Shown piece after piece: positions 34,018 through 43,428 of a DNA stretch of 64,000 bases. Position 1 is the first letter of the stretch, and each line of letters begins with the position of its first letter. The translations under genes were made by a program, and so were the position numbers. The stretch lies in NCBI GenBank assembly GCA_002305015.1, contig DBPW01000018.1, forward strand, positions 81,835-145,834, written 5' to 3'. The notes below the pieces were generated by a model. It was not told the origin of the DNA. It saw nothing but the letters and a program-made list of their open reading frames with translations, and did not search any database. Source of the DNA: Bacteroidales bacterium UBA1410. GTDB lineage: Bacteria > Bacteroidota > Bacteroidia > Bacteroidales > Dysgonomonadaceae.

Positions 34018-36732
34018 TTAAAATTCTTGTCCGATTATAAAGTGGAACTGGCTTCCTCCATAGCTTCTACTCCCATTAATCGGGTCGAAGCCATATGCCC
34101 AGTCAATGCCCATAAGACCGATCATCGGTAAGAAAATGCGTGCGCCGACGCCGGCAGATCGTTTTAAATCGAACGGATTAAAATTGTTCAAATCGCGCCA
34201 CGCATTCCCTGCTTCAAGAAATGCTACGCCATAAATGGTAGAATTTGGTTCCAAAATAAACGGATAACGAAATTCAAGGCCAAATCGGGTATATGCTCTT
34301 GCTTGCGTAGCAATCGAGTTGTTTTCATAGCCGCGTAGTGCAATATTTTCTGTAGCAAAAGAGCTTGAATAACCGGTCATGCCGTCACCCCCTACATCGA
34401 ACGTCTCAAATGGAGTCGGCTTATTTTTGTTGTAGTATCCCAATACGCCGAATTCGGCTCTTGTAGCAATAACCGGCGTGCGTTTTATAGAGAGAGAGGT
34501 AAGAGGGGTAAAGGTACGCATTTTCAATTTCCATTTGTGGTATTCGTTCCATTCGTATTTTTTAGGATCATCAGATGCCATGGTTGCATAGTTTTTTCCA
34601 TCCCATAACGAAAAAGGAGGCGTTGCGGTTACGTTTAGCGTGAATTGAGATCCGGTTCGGGTATAAATAGGATTATCGATTGAATTTCTGGCTAATGTCA
34701 TGTTTAATGTTATACTGTTGCTTGTTCCGGTTTGGAAAGGGAAATAATTCCACGTCCAGTTTTTCAATCCGTAGCGTTGATACCCGAGTTCTCCTTGTAG
34801 ATAAAAATAATCATCAGGCCATTCCAATCGTTTTCCGTATCCTACCGAAACACCTATCATGGTGAAAACCTGATCGGGATCATAAGCATATTCGGCTATA
34901 TCTTGATAACCATATCCTCCGTAACCATAACCGCCGTATCCGTATCCATAACCATAATAGTAGGGGTTATACATATTATAATACGAATTTTGAGAATAGT
35001 AATTGGAATTTAATCCTGTGTATCTTGAATAATAAACATTCACAGAGAAGTTATTTGGGCGGCTTCCTCCAAACCACGGTTCAATAAATGAAAACTGGTA
35101 GGATTGATAATATTGCCCGTTGGTTTGTGCACTTAAAATAAGGGTTTGCCCTTCTCCTTGAGGAATGATCCCTTTGTATGAGCTAGGATTCAATAGGTTT
35201 TTCAATGAGAAATTGTTGAGTTTTAAACTTAATTTACCAACTAATCCGGTTACACCCCAGCCTGCTGAAAATTCAATCTGGTCATTACCTTTAGAAACTA
35301 ACGGGTAGGTTATATTGACTGTTCCGTCATCGAAGTTTGGCTTGATATCAGGTTGGAGATTTTCCGGATCGAAATGGCCGGTTTGTGCCAATTCTCGGAT
35401 GGAACGTATCAAGTCGTCCTGACTGTAAACAGCACCCGGTTTTGTGCGAAGTTCCCTTCGGATAACATCCTCATATACACGATCGTTCCCTTGAATAATT
35501 ACCCGTTTTATCGTTGCTTTTGGGCCTTCTGTTACGCGAAGTTCCAAATCTACGGAGTCGTTTTCTATGTTTATTTCGATAGGGTCGATATTGGAAAAAA
35601 GGTAGCCGTTATTTTTATACAAAGTAATTACTGCATCTTCATCTGTAAGTAAACGGCTCTGCAGCTTTTTCTGATTATAAATATCTCCTTGGCGCATATT
35701 TAAAATACGACCCAGGTCAAATGAATTATATACCGTATTTCCCACCCAATTGATGGAGCGAACATGATATAATTGTCCTTCTTCAACTTTGATCTCGATA
35801 TTTACCGATTTCTCGTCATATTTGTAAACAGTATCCCAAACGATTTCTGCATCACGATAGCCTAATTCGTAATATTTGGCAATAAGATTTTTTTTGTCGG
35901 CTTCGTAATTCTCCCTAACAAATTTTTTAGTCTTGAATAGGTTTGCCAGTTTCTTTTCGTTCGTTTTTTTCATTGCTCCTTTGAGCTTTTTATCCGAAAC
36001 GGCTTCATTCCCTTCAATTGTTATTTGGTGTACGCCCAATTTCTCTTTCTTATCCACTATTATTTCAAGAATAACCTGATTTTTATTCGATCCATCCGGT
36101 CTTTCAATAATGGAAACTTCGGCATCGCCAAAACCTTTTTCTTCAAAATACTTTTTTATGATGGTTTTGGCACTGTTGATTTGATTTGGAGTAATTTGAT
36201 TCCCTCTAACCATTCCCAATTTTTTTTCGATATCTTCTTGTTCGCCTTTTTTCATACCCACATATCGGATATCTGAAATTCTTGGGCGGTCGGTTAATTT
36301 TATTTCTAACCAAATGCTATCGCCTTTAATTTTGTTGGCAAGGATTTTAACATCCGAGAAAAGGCCTTGTTTCCAAAATCTTTCCACGGCATTGGTTATT
36401 TCTTCGCCGGGTACTTGTATCCGATCACCTTTAGCTAACCCTGAAAATCCGATCAGTACAAAGCTTTGGTCTTCATACATCGTATTTTCGATTCCGGTAA
36501 CTTTGATATCTGCAATGATATATTCTTTAGGTGTTGCCGTATAATTGATTACCGGGATAGTATCTGTCTCAGAAGCTGAAGATACAACCGTTGGTGCAGC
36601 TGCAGTTGTTGTAGTAGGAATAGTATCTTTAGCCTGCAGTTGCTCGCTCATAGAAAGTGACGTATTGGCAAGAGATGTGATCCTAAAAAAGGTTGAGAGG
36701 ATAATTACGAAATAAAATATCTTTTTCAACAT
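34018..36732 (-). CDS. bamA: Outer membrane protein assembly factor BamA
   Basis: A 904-aa Omp85-family protein that inserts beta-barrels into the outer membrane. N-terminal hydrophobic signal segment, a Thr/Ala/Ser-rich linker (about 34-60), five POTRA domains (about 72-480; repeats starting near IIADIKVTGIE, PRISDIRYVGMKK, LGVHQITIEGNEAV, YHVRSINWVGNTVY, ATIKRVIIQGNDRV), then the C-terminal barrel ending in an aromatic terminus (QFHFIIGQEF). The barrel holds a striking Tyr/Gly-rich segment near residues 575-610 that should be an extracellular loop. It lies between uppS and the ompH genes. Confidence 0.95.
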   Translation of the reverse strand: MLKKIFYFVIILSTFFRITSLANTSLSMSEQLQAKDTIPTTTTAAAPTVVSSASETDTIPVINYTATPKEYIIADIKVTGIENTMYEDQSFVLIGFSGLAKGDRIQVPGEEITNAVERFWKQGLFSDVKILANKIKGDSIWLEIKLTDRPRISDIRYVGMKKGEQEDIEKKLGMVRGNQITPNQINSAKTIIKKYFEEKGFGDAEVSIIERPDGSNKNQVILEIIVDKKEKLGVHQITIEGNEAVSDKKLKGAMKKTNEKKLANLFKTKKFVRENYEADKKNLIAKYYELGYRDAEIVWDTVYKYDEKSVNIEIKVEEGQLYHVRSINWVGNTVYNSFDLGRILNMRQGDIYNQKKLQSRLLTDEDAVITLYKNNGYLFSNIDPIEINIENDSVDLELRVTEGPKATIKRVIIQGNDRVYEDVIRRELRTKPGAVYSQDDLIRSIRELAQTGHFDPENLQPDIKPNFDDGTVNITYPLVSKGNDQIEFSAGWGVTGLVGKLSLKLNNFSLKNLLNPSSYKGIIPQGEGQTLILSAQTNGQYYQSYQFSFIEPWFGGSRPNNFSVNVYYSRYTGLNSNYYSQNSYYNMYNPYYYGYGYGYGGYGYGGYGYQDIAEYAYDPDQVFTMIGVSVGYGKRLEWPDDYFYLQGELGYQRYGLKNWTWNYFPFQTGTSNSITLNMTLARNSIDNPIYTRTGSQFTLNVTATPPFSLWDGKNYATMASDDPKKYEWNEYHKWKLKMRTFTPLTSLSIKRTPVIATRAEFGVLGYYNKNKPTPFETFDVGGDGMTGYSSSFATENIALRGYENNSIATQARAYTRFGLEFRYPFILEPNSTIYGVAFLEAGNAWRDLNNFNPFDLKRSAGVGARIFLPMIGLMGIDWAYGFDPINGSRSYGGSQFHFIIGQEF

Positions 36733-36797
36733 TATTGTTATTACCTTTTTTGCGCTTATCGTTTATAATTTAACTTGTAATCTGGGGTTTGGACGAT

Positions 36798-37547
36798 TTA
36801 TTTTGCCGATTCGATTTGTTCGCTTATTTTACCAAACCTACGTTCACGGCGCTGATAATCGATGATGGCTGCATAGAGATCTTCTTCCCGAAATGCCGGC
36901 CAAAAGGTATCGGTGAAATAAAATTCGGCATAGGCCGACTGCCAAAGTAAAAAGTTGCTCATGCGTTGTTCACCACCGGTTCTGATAACCAGATCAGGAT
37001 CGGGAATACCTTTGGTAGACAGATAGTTTGAGAAAAGTGATTCGTCAACATCTTCTTCTTTTATTTTCCCTTCCTTTACTTCCTTTATTATTTTTTTTGT
37101 TGCTTCCACAATTTCCCATCTTGATGAATAGCTCAATGCCAGTATCAATGTTAATTTGTTGCCCTTTGACGTTTTCAGCTCACATTCTTCCAATGCTTTT
37201 TTTGTTTTTTCAGGAAGGCGGGTTATGTCTCCGATATTTTTCACTTTTACCTGATTTTCTATGAGATCGGGTGTTTCCTTTGTAACAGCATATACCATTA
37301 GTTCCATCAGCGCATTTATTTCTTCTTCGGGACGTTTCCAATTTTCGGTTGAAAAAACGTAAATAGTCAAGAATTTTACATTCGCTTTTACAGCTGCTTC
37401 TACAACTTTTCTAACTGAAATAACTCCTTCTTTATGACCTTCGGCACGTCCTAATCCGTGGGCTTTTGCCCATCGTCCATTCCCATCCATAATTATGGCA
37501 ATGTGGTTGGGTACTAAAGTTTTATCTATTTTATCTAATAGCGACAT
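36798..37547 (-). CDS. uppS: Isoprenyl transferase (undecaprenyl diphosphate synthase)
   Basis: A 249-aa cis-prenyltransferase making the C55 lipid carrier for cell wall and O-antigen synthesis. The catalytic Asp21 lies in IIMDGNGRWA (18-27); the C-terminal RTGGEQRMSNFLLWQ motif with the diphosphate-binding Arg residues is intact. Located 65 bp upstream of bamA, a conserved envelope cluster. Complete length. Confidence 0.95.
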   Translation of the reverse strand: MSLLDKIDKTLVPNHIAIIMDGNGRWAKAHGLGRAEGHKEGVISVRKVVEAAVKANVKFLTIYVFSTENWKRPEEEINALMELMVYAVTKETPDLIENQVKVKNIGDITRLPEKTKKALEECELKTSKGNKLTLILALSYSSRWEIVEATKKIIKEVKEGKIKEEDVDESLFSNYLSTKGIPDPDLVIRTGGEQRMSNFLLWQSAYAEFYFTDTFWPAFREEDLYAAIIDYQRRERRFGKISEQIESAK

Positions 37548-37578
37548 GTTGTTTGCTAAATTTGTTGTTGCTACTACT

Positions 37579-38907
37579 TTAGCGGACTGCCAATCTGTTT
37601 AATCTTCCTCTCCACACATCAGTAAGTTCGGTTTGCTTTTCAGATGTTCCTCCAAATATTCGAATATAATTTTTTGCATCTACAATTATCGAAGCATTGA
37701 TTCGATAAGGGAAAGAGGAGGGCAATGCTTGGAGCGAATCTGCCAAATTCCATGCTATTCCATTTCCTTTTTCCGAAATGTACAAAACATTTTTGCTTTC
37801 AGTTGATGTCGTGAGCATATATATATTTTGATCATAAGGGAACAACGTGCTACCCTGTATTGGCATAGGAGCCGTTTTCCACGATGTTGAGATCTCATTG
37901 TCTTTTTCTTGAATGATCCAAATTTTGGAATTTAATGAATTGTCGGCATTTTTTCCCCCCGAAAGGACCATATATTTTTTCCAAAAAATGGTTGGATCTT
38001 TTATGGCTGTTGCAGAAAATTGGGTAATGGGAAAATCTGTCGGAATAGCATTCATCACATGAAATGATGTAAAATCATGCGTCTTAGCAAATTTAAATAC
38101 TCCTCCATCATCCAGGGTTATTAGGATGGAATCTGTTGAAACGGATGGCAAGGTACCATAAATGGATTTCACTTTATAGATTTCCGGAAGGCTCATCCAT
38201 GTAAATCCGTCAGTTGTCTTATACACGTTATTGGAATTATCGAGTGCGTAAATCCCTGTGGAAGTTGAGAGGATGCTTGGAAATTGCACCGTAAGCGGTA
38301 AGCCGCTAATATCGAGTGAAGTACCTGTTATGCCGTCTGACGATGCAACTCCCTTTATGCTTGGGCCGGATTTATAATAGGTGTAAAATTGATCGTTAAA
38401 AGCGACGGTTTTTTGTGCATCTATGGGAAAAGGCAAATAATTGTCGGTTAATTTACTCCATACCAACAAGTGGGGATTTTGGCGGTGGATATTGAGTTTA
38501 AAATCGTATTTTTTAGTGGTTACTCCATCTTGGGCTATAACTTCGATGTGTTTTAACCGACTAATATCGACAGAATCTGTATTGTTCCAGAAATAGGTGC
38601 TATCCTGATTTTGTAAATAGATTTTTACGGCTGCTGCGTATCTGAGTTCGAGGGTAAGGAATGCATTTTTCGGTTCAAATCCATAATCCAAGGAGTCGCG
38701 ATTATATATCTGTGAAAAGAGTTGATCGATGGAAAATTGGGTTTTTGCCAATGTTTGTGTAGAATCGTATGCTGCAGAAAGGGTTATCCCATATATTTGG
38801 GCATCCGATGATAATTCGATAACTGAGTCATTTGTGTTTAAACAAGAGGAAAACACGATTATTCCCAATAATGAAATTAAATTTCGGGTAAAGTATTTTA
38901 TAGTCAT
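37579..38907 (-). CDS. DUF6242-like lipoprotein of unknown function
   Basis: A 442-aa lipoprotein: signal peptide with lipobox FSSC (Cys22). The rest reads as a beta-propeller-like or Kelch-type protein (repeats with VYKTTDGFTWMSLP, FKFAKTHDFTSF, MVLSGGKNADNSL). It resembles the Bacteroidales DUF6242 family; I recognise this by eye only. It lies 31 bp upstream of uppS on the same strand and has a TACTTTTG -7 box at 38945-38952. No enzymatic motif. Confidence 0.8.
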   Translation of the reverse strand: MTIKYFTRNLISLLGIIVFSSCLNTNDSVIELSSDAQIYGITLSAAYDSTQTLAKTQFSIDQLFSQIYNRDSLDYGFEPKNAFLTLELRYAAAVKIYLQNQDSTYFWNNTDSVDISRLKHIEVIAQDGVTTKKYDFKLNIHRQNPHLLVWSKLTDNYLPFPIDAQKTVAFNDQFYTYYKSGPSIKGVASSDGITGTSLDISGLPLTVQFPSILSTSTGIYALDNSNNVYKTTDGFTWMSLPEIYKVKSIYGTLPSVSTDSILITLDDGGVFKFAKTHDFTSFHVMNAIPTDFPITQFSATAIKDPTIFWKKYMVLSGGKNADNSLNSKIWIIQEKDNEISTSWKTAPMPIQGSTLFPYDQNIYMLTTSTESKNVLYISEKGNGIAWNLADSLQALPSSFPYRINASIIVDAKNYIRIFGGTSEKQTELTDVWRGRLNRLAVR

Positions 38908-38944
38908 TTGTTTCCGAAAATATTGTATGCAATTATACGTTATG

Positions 38945-38952
38945 CAAAAGTA
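38945..38952 (-). promoter_or_regulatory. -7 box of the DUF6242-like gene
   Basis: TACTTTTG on the minus strand matches TAnnTTTG 38 bp upstream of the ATG. It suggests the DUF6242-uppS-bamA unit has its own promoter separate from ribD. Confidence 0.45.
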
Positions 38953-38989
38953 AAAAGTTTTTCGGCTTTTTCCATATCGAAATGGTTAT

Positions 38990-40057
38990 TTAAAGAAAAT
39001 TTCGAGATATTTTATTCTTTAAATGGATTTGGAATGAATCCAAATATTGTTTTATCTGAATTTTATCACCCTCAATATGGGGTGCTTTGATTCCGTTTTT
39101 TAATTCTTTCGATGATATTTCAATATAGGCTTCATCCCATAAATTTTCAGAAATGAACGAGGTCAATAAACGGTTTCCGCCCTCTATCAGTACCGAACCA
39201 ATATTTTCTTCATATATATGTTTTATGATTTGTGCTGTGGCGTTTTCAGAGAAATCGATTACGACAGGTTTTACATTTTCTTTTTTCACATGATAATCGG
39301 AATATTCTGTAAAGACGAGAGTCTTGGCTTCGTCATTAAAAATATGGGCATCGGAAGGGATTTTGCACGTTCTGTCGATTACGATTCGAATGGGATTTTC
39401 ACCAAACCATTTTCGGACGGTTAGTCTGGGATTATCTTTGATTACTGTATTGGTTCCTACCATAATTCCTTGCACTTGCGTTCTGAATTTATGAACGATG
39501 GTTTCCGTGATTTCGTTTGATATTTTTACAGGAGGAGTTTCGGCTAATGAAGAGCGTATAATATCGATATATCCATCAGAGCTTTGTGCCCATTTCAAAA
39601 TGATATAAGGTCTTTTGCAAAGTTGATTGACAAAAAAAACGCGATTCAGTTCTTTTGCTTCTTTTTCCAATACCCCTTCATTTATTTCAATTCCGGCGTT
39701 TCGCATACGTTGAATGCCTTTTCCTGATATCATAGGATTAGGATCCATTGTGGCTATTACCACTCGAGGTATTTTTTTTGAAATAATAAATTCCGTACAT
39801 GGTGGCGTTTTGCCATAATGGGTACAAGGTTCCAAAGAAACATAGAGAGTAGATTCTTTCAATAGCGATGGGTCTATGACGGCATTAATTGCGTTTACTT
39901 CGGCATGAGGTTCTCCAAATTTTCGGTGATATCCTTCACCTATGATCCGATTCTCGTGTACGATGATGGCGCCTACCATGGGATTGGGCCTTACAAAACC
40001 CTCCCCTTTGCGGGCAAGTTGTAAGCATCGGCACATATATTTTTCGTCTATTGTCAT
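38990..40057 (-). CDS. ribD: Bifunctional riboflavin biosynthesis deaminase/reductase RibD
   Basis: A 355-aa enzyme catalysing the second and third steps of riboflavin synthesis. N-terminal zinc deaminase domain with HAE (51-53) and the cysteines of EPCTHYGKTPPC (C78, C87). C-terminal NADPH-dependent reductase (about 150-355; VLIEGGNRLL). Both domains look intact. It is divergent from prmC; the two upstream regions overlap. I saw no FMN riboswitch upstream. Confidence 0.95.
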   Translation of the reverse strand: MTIDEKYMCRCLQLARKGEGFVRPNPMVGAIIVHENRIIGEGYHRKFGEPHAEVNAINAVIDPSLLKESTLYVSLEPCTHYGKTPPCTEFIISKKIPRVVIATMDPNPMISGKGIQRMRNAGIEINEGVLEKEAKELNRVFFVNQLCKRPYIILKWAQSSDGYIDIIRSSLAETPPVKISNEITETIVHKFRTQVQGIMVGTNTVIKDNPRLTVRKWFGENPIRIVIDRTCKIPSDAHIFNDEAKTLVFTEYSDYHVKKENVKPVVIDFSENATAQIIKHIYEENIGSVLIEGGNRLLTSFISENLWDEAYIEISSKELKNGIKAPHIEGDKIQIKQYLDSFQIHLKNKISRNFL

Positions 40058-40063
40058 TTTTTT

Positions 40064-40071
40064 TATCTTTG
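40064..40071 (+). promoter_or_regulatory. -7 box immediately before prmC
   Basis: TATCTTTG matches TAnnTTTG and ends only 6 bp before the prmC ATG (40078). Transcription start would fall at or next to the start codon. The ribD start is also within 15 bp on the other strand. Confidence 0.45.
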
Positions 40072-40077
40072 CCCTAT

Positions 40078-40917
40078 ATGATAAGTAATCCCATTCTATA
40101 CTTTCAAAACGAATTATCCGGTTATTATACTTCGGATGAGATTAAAAGTTTGACATATCTCATTTTGAAAGAAGTATGCGATTTGCCGTTTTACGAAATT
40201 GTAACCCGCAAATTTAACAAATTATCGGATGCGCAAGATAAGAAAATTCAAGATATTGTTGAAAGATTAAAAAAACACGAACCTGTACAATATATTTTCG
40301 GGAAAACAGAGTTTTTCGGGATGGAATTCAAAATCAATCCTTTTGTATTGATTCCTCGTCCTGAAACAGAAGAACTTGTTGAATGGATCCTTTCGGAAAA
40401 CGAAGTGTCAAATCCGCGAATATTGGATCTTTGCACCGGAAGCGGGTGCATTGCTATTGTTTTGGCTAAGAAAATTCCCGGGGCTGAATTGCATGCTTGG
40501 GATATTTCGTCGGCTGCGTTGGATGTGGCGAAGTTAAACGCTGAAAAGAATGGGGTAGAGATTATTTTTCGACGTGTTGACGTACTTAAAGAAAATCCTG
40601 GAGAAATCATCTTTGATATTATGGTGAGTAACCCACCTTATGTAACGGAAATAGAAAAAAGGGAAATGAAACCGAATGTTCTTCAATTTGAACCACCGGA
40701 AGCATTATTTGTTTCAAACGATAATCCATTGATTTTTTATGATCGTATTTCCGATATGGCACAACGGCAGTTGACTAAGGGTGGTAAGTTATATTTCGAG
40801 ATTAATCGCAACTACGGCAAGCAAATGGTCTTTATGCTTGAAAAGAAAGGTTTTTCTCATGTAGAATTACGAAAAGATATATCGAATAACGATCGTATGA
40901 TTAGAGCAATAAAATGA
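40078..40917 (+). CDS. prmC: Release factor glutamine methyltransferase PrmC
   Basis: About 279 aa, methylating the GGQ glutamine of RF1/RF2. SAM-binding motif ILDLCTGSGCIAI, catalytic NPPY (SNPPYVTE). The open frame reaches back to 40051 inside ribD's upstream region, but the -7 box at 40064-40071 and the fit to homologs (MISNPILYFQ) favour ATG 40078. It ends in an ATGA overlap with recX. Confidence 0.94.
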   Translation: MISNPILYFQNELSGYYTSDEIKSLTYLILKEVCDLPFYEIVTRKFNKLSDAQDKKIQDIVERLKKHEPVQYIFGKTEFFGMEFKINPFVLIPRPETEELVEWILSENEVSNPRILDLCTGSGCIAIVLAKKIPGAELHAWDISSAALDVAKLNAEKNGVEIIFRRVDVLKENPGEIIFDIMVSNPPYVTEIEKREMKPNVLQFEPPEALFVSNDNPLIFYDRISDMAQRQLTKGGKLYFEINRNYGKQMVFMLEKKGFSHVELRKDISNNDRMIRAIK

Positions 40918-41399
40918 AAGAAAATGCTTCCCGAAAAATATCGAATGAAAGAGCTTATTTGCACATGGCAACATTGTGTGCTAAGCGAGAATATTGCACC
41001 TCAGACATTAGAAAAAAACTAAGTCGATATTGTTTAGATGACGATGATGTTGAGAAAATTATTAATCGCTTAAAAGCGGAAAAGTATATCGATGAAGTTC
41101 GTTATTGCCGCAGCTTTATTAGTGATAAATTGCGATTTAATAAATGGGGTCGAAAAAAAATTGAATTTGCTTTGAGGCAAAAACTCATCCCGTTGGATTT
41201 TATATCCAATGCTTTTTTGGATTTTTCCGATAATGAGCTGAATGAATCGCTTGAGTCACTACTTGAAAACAAAGTCAGGTCTATACAATGGGGTTCAGAA
41301 CGAGAGAAACGTTCAAAATTGATCCGTTTTGCAATTGGGCGAGGGTTCTCGATGGATGAAACACTACGATGTGTTGAAAAGATTTTATCCGAAAGATGA
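40914..41399 (+). CDS. recX: Regulatory protein RecX
   Basis: A 161-aa helical protein that modulates RecA filament activity. The three-helix repeat pattern is visible (YLHMATLCAKREYCTSDIRKKL, then the conserved IINRLKAEKYIDEVRYCRSFI). Its ATG overlaps the prmC stop and its own stop overlaps the comF start (ATGA both times). recX is usually near recA in other phyla, but not here. Confidence 0.9.
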   Translation: MKENASRKISNERAYLHMATLCAKREYCTSDIRKKLSRYCLDDDDVEKIINRLKAEKYIDEVRYCRSFISDKLRFNKWGRKKIEFALRQKLIPLDFISNAFLDFSDNELNESLESLLENKVRSIQWGSEREKRSKLIRFAIGRGFSMDETLRCVEKILSER

Positions 41400-42091
41400 A
41401 TTTTTTTGAGTGCATATACGAATTTTCAACTCTTTTCTTCCCAAATTGCTGTATTGTTTGTGGAGCAAAATTACTTCCTTCAGAAGAAAGCATTTGTTTG
41501 AAATGCTTATACCAATTGCCGAAGACCAATAACTTTCGAGAAGTGGGTAATAGCACCGAGACCTTGTTAGCCGGCCGTTTTTCTTTTGAGCGTGCAGCGT
41601 CGTTTTGTACTTTTTCAAAGGAAGGGATATTTCAATCTATTATTCACCATATTAAATACAAACACAAAGAGAAGTTGGGAATTGCGATGGGTCGTTTGTT
41701 TGGGCAAGATCTTAAGGGAAGCGATTTCATTTGTCCCATAAATCTTATTATTCCGGTTCCTCTCCATCCCAAAAAACAGAAAGAAAGGGGTTACAATCAG
41801 TCCGAGAGGATTGCGGAAGGGATTTCTGAAGTTACTTCTATCCCTGTTTCACGAGGCAATTTAGTGAGAACCGTGTATAACCCTACTCAAACTAAACTCA
41901 ACAAGACTCAACGATGGGAGAACGTTGAAAATATTTTCGAAGTGATAACTCCTGAGGAATTTTCGGGGAAACATGTCCTTTTAGTTGATGATATAGTGAC
42001 AACCGGCTCAACGCTCGAAGCTTGTGCAATGGCTCTGAGTAAATGTCGCGGCATAAAAATTAGTGTTGCCACATTGGCTAACGTCTTGTAA
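41396..42091 (+). CDS. ComF-family phosphoribosyltransferase-like protein
   Basis: A 231-aa protein with an N-terminal cysteine zinc-ribbon-like segment (FFPNCCIVCG...CLKC, about 17-45) and a PRTase fold with PRPP loop VLLVDDIVTTGST (about 200-212). ComF members are required for DNA uptake in some species and are widespread elsewhere with unclear role. Translationally coupled to recX. Confidence 0.9.
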   Translation: MNFFECIYEFSTLFFPNCCIVCGAKLLPSEESICLKCLYQLPKTNNFREVGNSTETLLAGRFSFERAASFCTFSKEGIFQSIIHHIKYKHKEKLGIAMGRLFGQDLKGSDFICPINLIIPVPLHPKKQKERGYNQSERIAEGISEVTSIPVSRGNLVRTVYNPTQTKLNKTQRWENVENIFEVITPEEFSGKHVLLVDDIVTTGSTLEACAMALSKCRGIKISVATLANVL

Positions 42092-42189
42092 TCATGAGTT
42101 AAGAAACGCAATTTTTTTATTAAAATACGCTTGGGTACTTCTAAAATTAGTATTTTCGCATCTTATTTCGTAGTAAAAAAGTGAATGAT

Positions 42190-42831
42190 ATGAATACGAT
42201 AGAACAATTAACTGCCGAGAAACTTCTTAAAATAAAAGCGGTAAAACTGCAACCTTCTAATCCGTTTACTTGGGCATCGGGTTGGAAATCCCCTATATAT
42301 TGCGACAACAGAAAACTAATGTCGTATCCTGCAATTCGGAATTTTATCAAGGTAGAATTCGCACGAATCATTCTTGAGAAATATCCTCAGACAGAAGCGA
42401 TTGCTGGCGTTGCAACCGGCGCTATTGCTCCGGCTGCGTTGGTTGCGGATATGTTGGGTCTTCCGTTTGTGTATATTCGATCTGCGCCGAAGGATCATGG
42501 ATTGGAGAATCTTATTGAGGGGGATCTTAAACCCAAACAAAAAGTCGTGGTGATTGAAGATTTGGTTTCTACAGGTCATAGCAGCATGAAAGCCGTTGAA
42601 GCCATTCGTCGCAATGGTTCCGATGTGCTGGCTTTGTTAGCTGTTTTTACTTATGATTTTCCCGTTGCACGAGAGAATATGGAAGAGGCAAGGGTAGAAC
42701 TTACAACGCTCTGTAATTATGATGCTATTTTGGATGAAGCCTTACGTACCGATTATATTGACGAGTCGGAGCTGAAAACCCTGCAAGATTGGCGGAAAGA
42801 TCCTGAAAACTGGAATAAGACAAATCAATAG
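42190..42831 (+). CDS. pyrE: Orotate phosphoribosyltransferase
   Basis: A 213-aa pyrimidine biosynthesis enzyme. PRPP motif VVVIEDLVSTGHS, N-terminal core (LLKIKAVKLQPSNPFTWASGW), catalytic Lys region (SAPKDHG). GTG 42181 could add three residues; ATG 42190 is preferred. A weak -7-like TATTTTCG lies upstream. Followed 8 bp later by the SRPBCC gene. Confidence 0.95.
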   Translation: MNTIEQLTAEKLLKIKAVKLQPSNPFTWASGWKSPIYCDNRKLMSYPAIRNFIKVEFARIILEKYPQTEAIAGVATGAIAPAALVADMLGLPFVYIRSAPKDHGLENLIEGDLKPKQKVVVIEDLVSTGHSSMKAVEAIRRNGSDVLALLAVFTYDFPVARENMEEARVELTTLCNYDAILDEALRTDYIDESELKTLQDWRKDPENWNKTNQ

Positions 42832-42839
42832 GAAATTGA

Positions 42840-43259
42840 ATGACGGAATTTGTAAGCGATGTAAAAACCATATCGCACAGTAGTGTGGATGTGTATCGGG
42901 TGCTTTCCGATATGAGTAAATTGAATTTGGTCAAGGATCAGATTCCGGAAGATAAGATAGAAGGATTTACATTCAATAAGGATAGTTGTTCATTTAAGAT
43001 CAATCCGATCGGTGAAGTTAAGTTTGATGTAGTGGAACGCCAACCGAATAAATTGGTCAAATTTAAATCGGGAAATTTACCTTTCGATGTTTTTTTATGG
43101 ATTCAGTTGGTGTCTAAAGAAGAGAAAGATACGAAAATGCGATTGACCGTTCGTGCTGATTTAAATCCTATTCTTAAATCGATGATTTCAAGGCCAATGA
43201 AAGAGACTTTGGACAAAGTAGCGGATATGTTGACGAAGTTACCCTACGACCGTATTTAA
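42840..43259 (+). CDS. SRPBCC-family protein (START-like fold)
   Basis: A 139-aa protein. Its pattern is SRPBCC-like, with an N-terminal strand-helix (TEFVSDVKTISHSSVDVYRVLSD), alternating beta strands, and a long C-terminal helix (MISRPMKETLDKVADMLTKL). This fold binds hydrophobic ligands; the ligand here is unknown. Probably co-transcribed with pyrE (8-bp gap), ending at the terminator at 43376. Confidence 0.85.
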   Translation: MTEFVSDVKTISHSSVDVYRVLSDMSKLNLVKDQIPEDKIEGFTFNKDSCSFKINPIGEVKFDVVERQPNKLVKFKSGNLPFDVFLWIQLVSKEEKDTKMRLTVRADLNPILKSMISRPMKETLDKVADMLTKLPYDRI

Positions 43260-43375
43260 AACTATCGGCAGCGTAAATTTAACTGTATCAAGATTTATTT
43301 TTTGCAACTTCGTTCCCTTTTTCTTATTAACGGGTAAAGTTTGATTCGGAGTTTGGAGGGGCGAGATAAAATTAT

Positions 43376-43418
43376 AAAAAAGGAGGGAAGTATAATTTTA
43401 TTTTTTCCCTCCTTTTTT
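43376..43418. terminator. Bidirectional terminator
   Basis: A 14-bp perfect stem (43376-43389 with 43405-43418), A-run on the left and T-run on the right. It lies between convergent genes (SRPBCC on plus, DUF1080 on minus). Confidence 0.88.
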
Positions 43419-43428
43419 AAGAAAAGAG

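Noticed and set aside
38990..40064. FMN riboswitch upstream of ribD
   Set aside because: No conserved FMN-element text is visible; the gap to prmC is only about 20 bp, too short.
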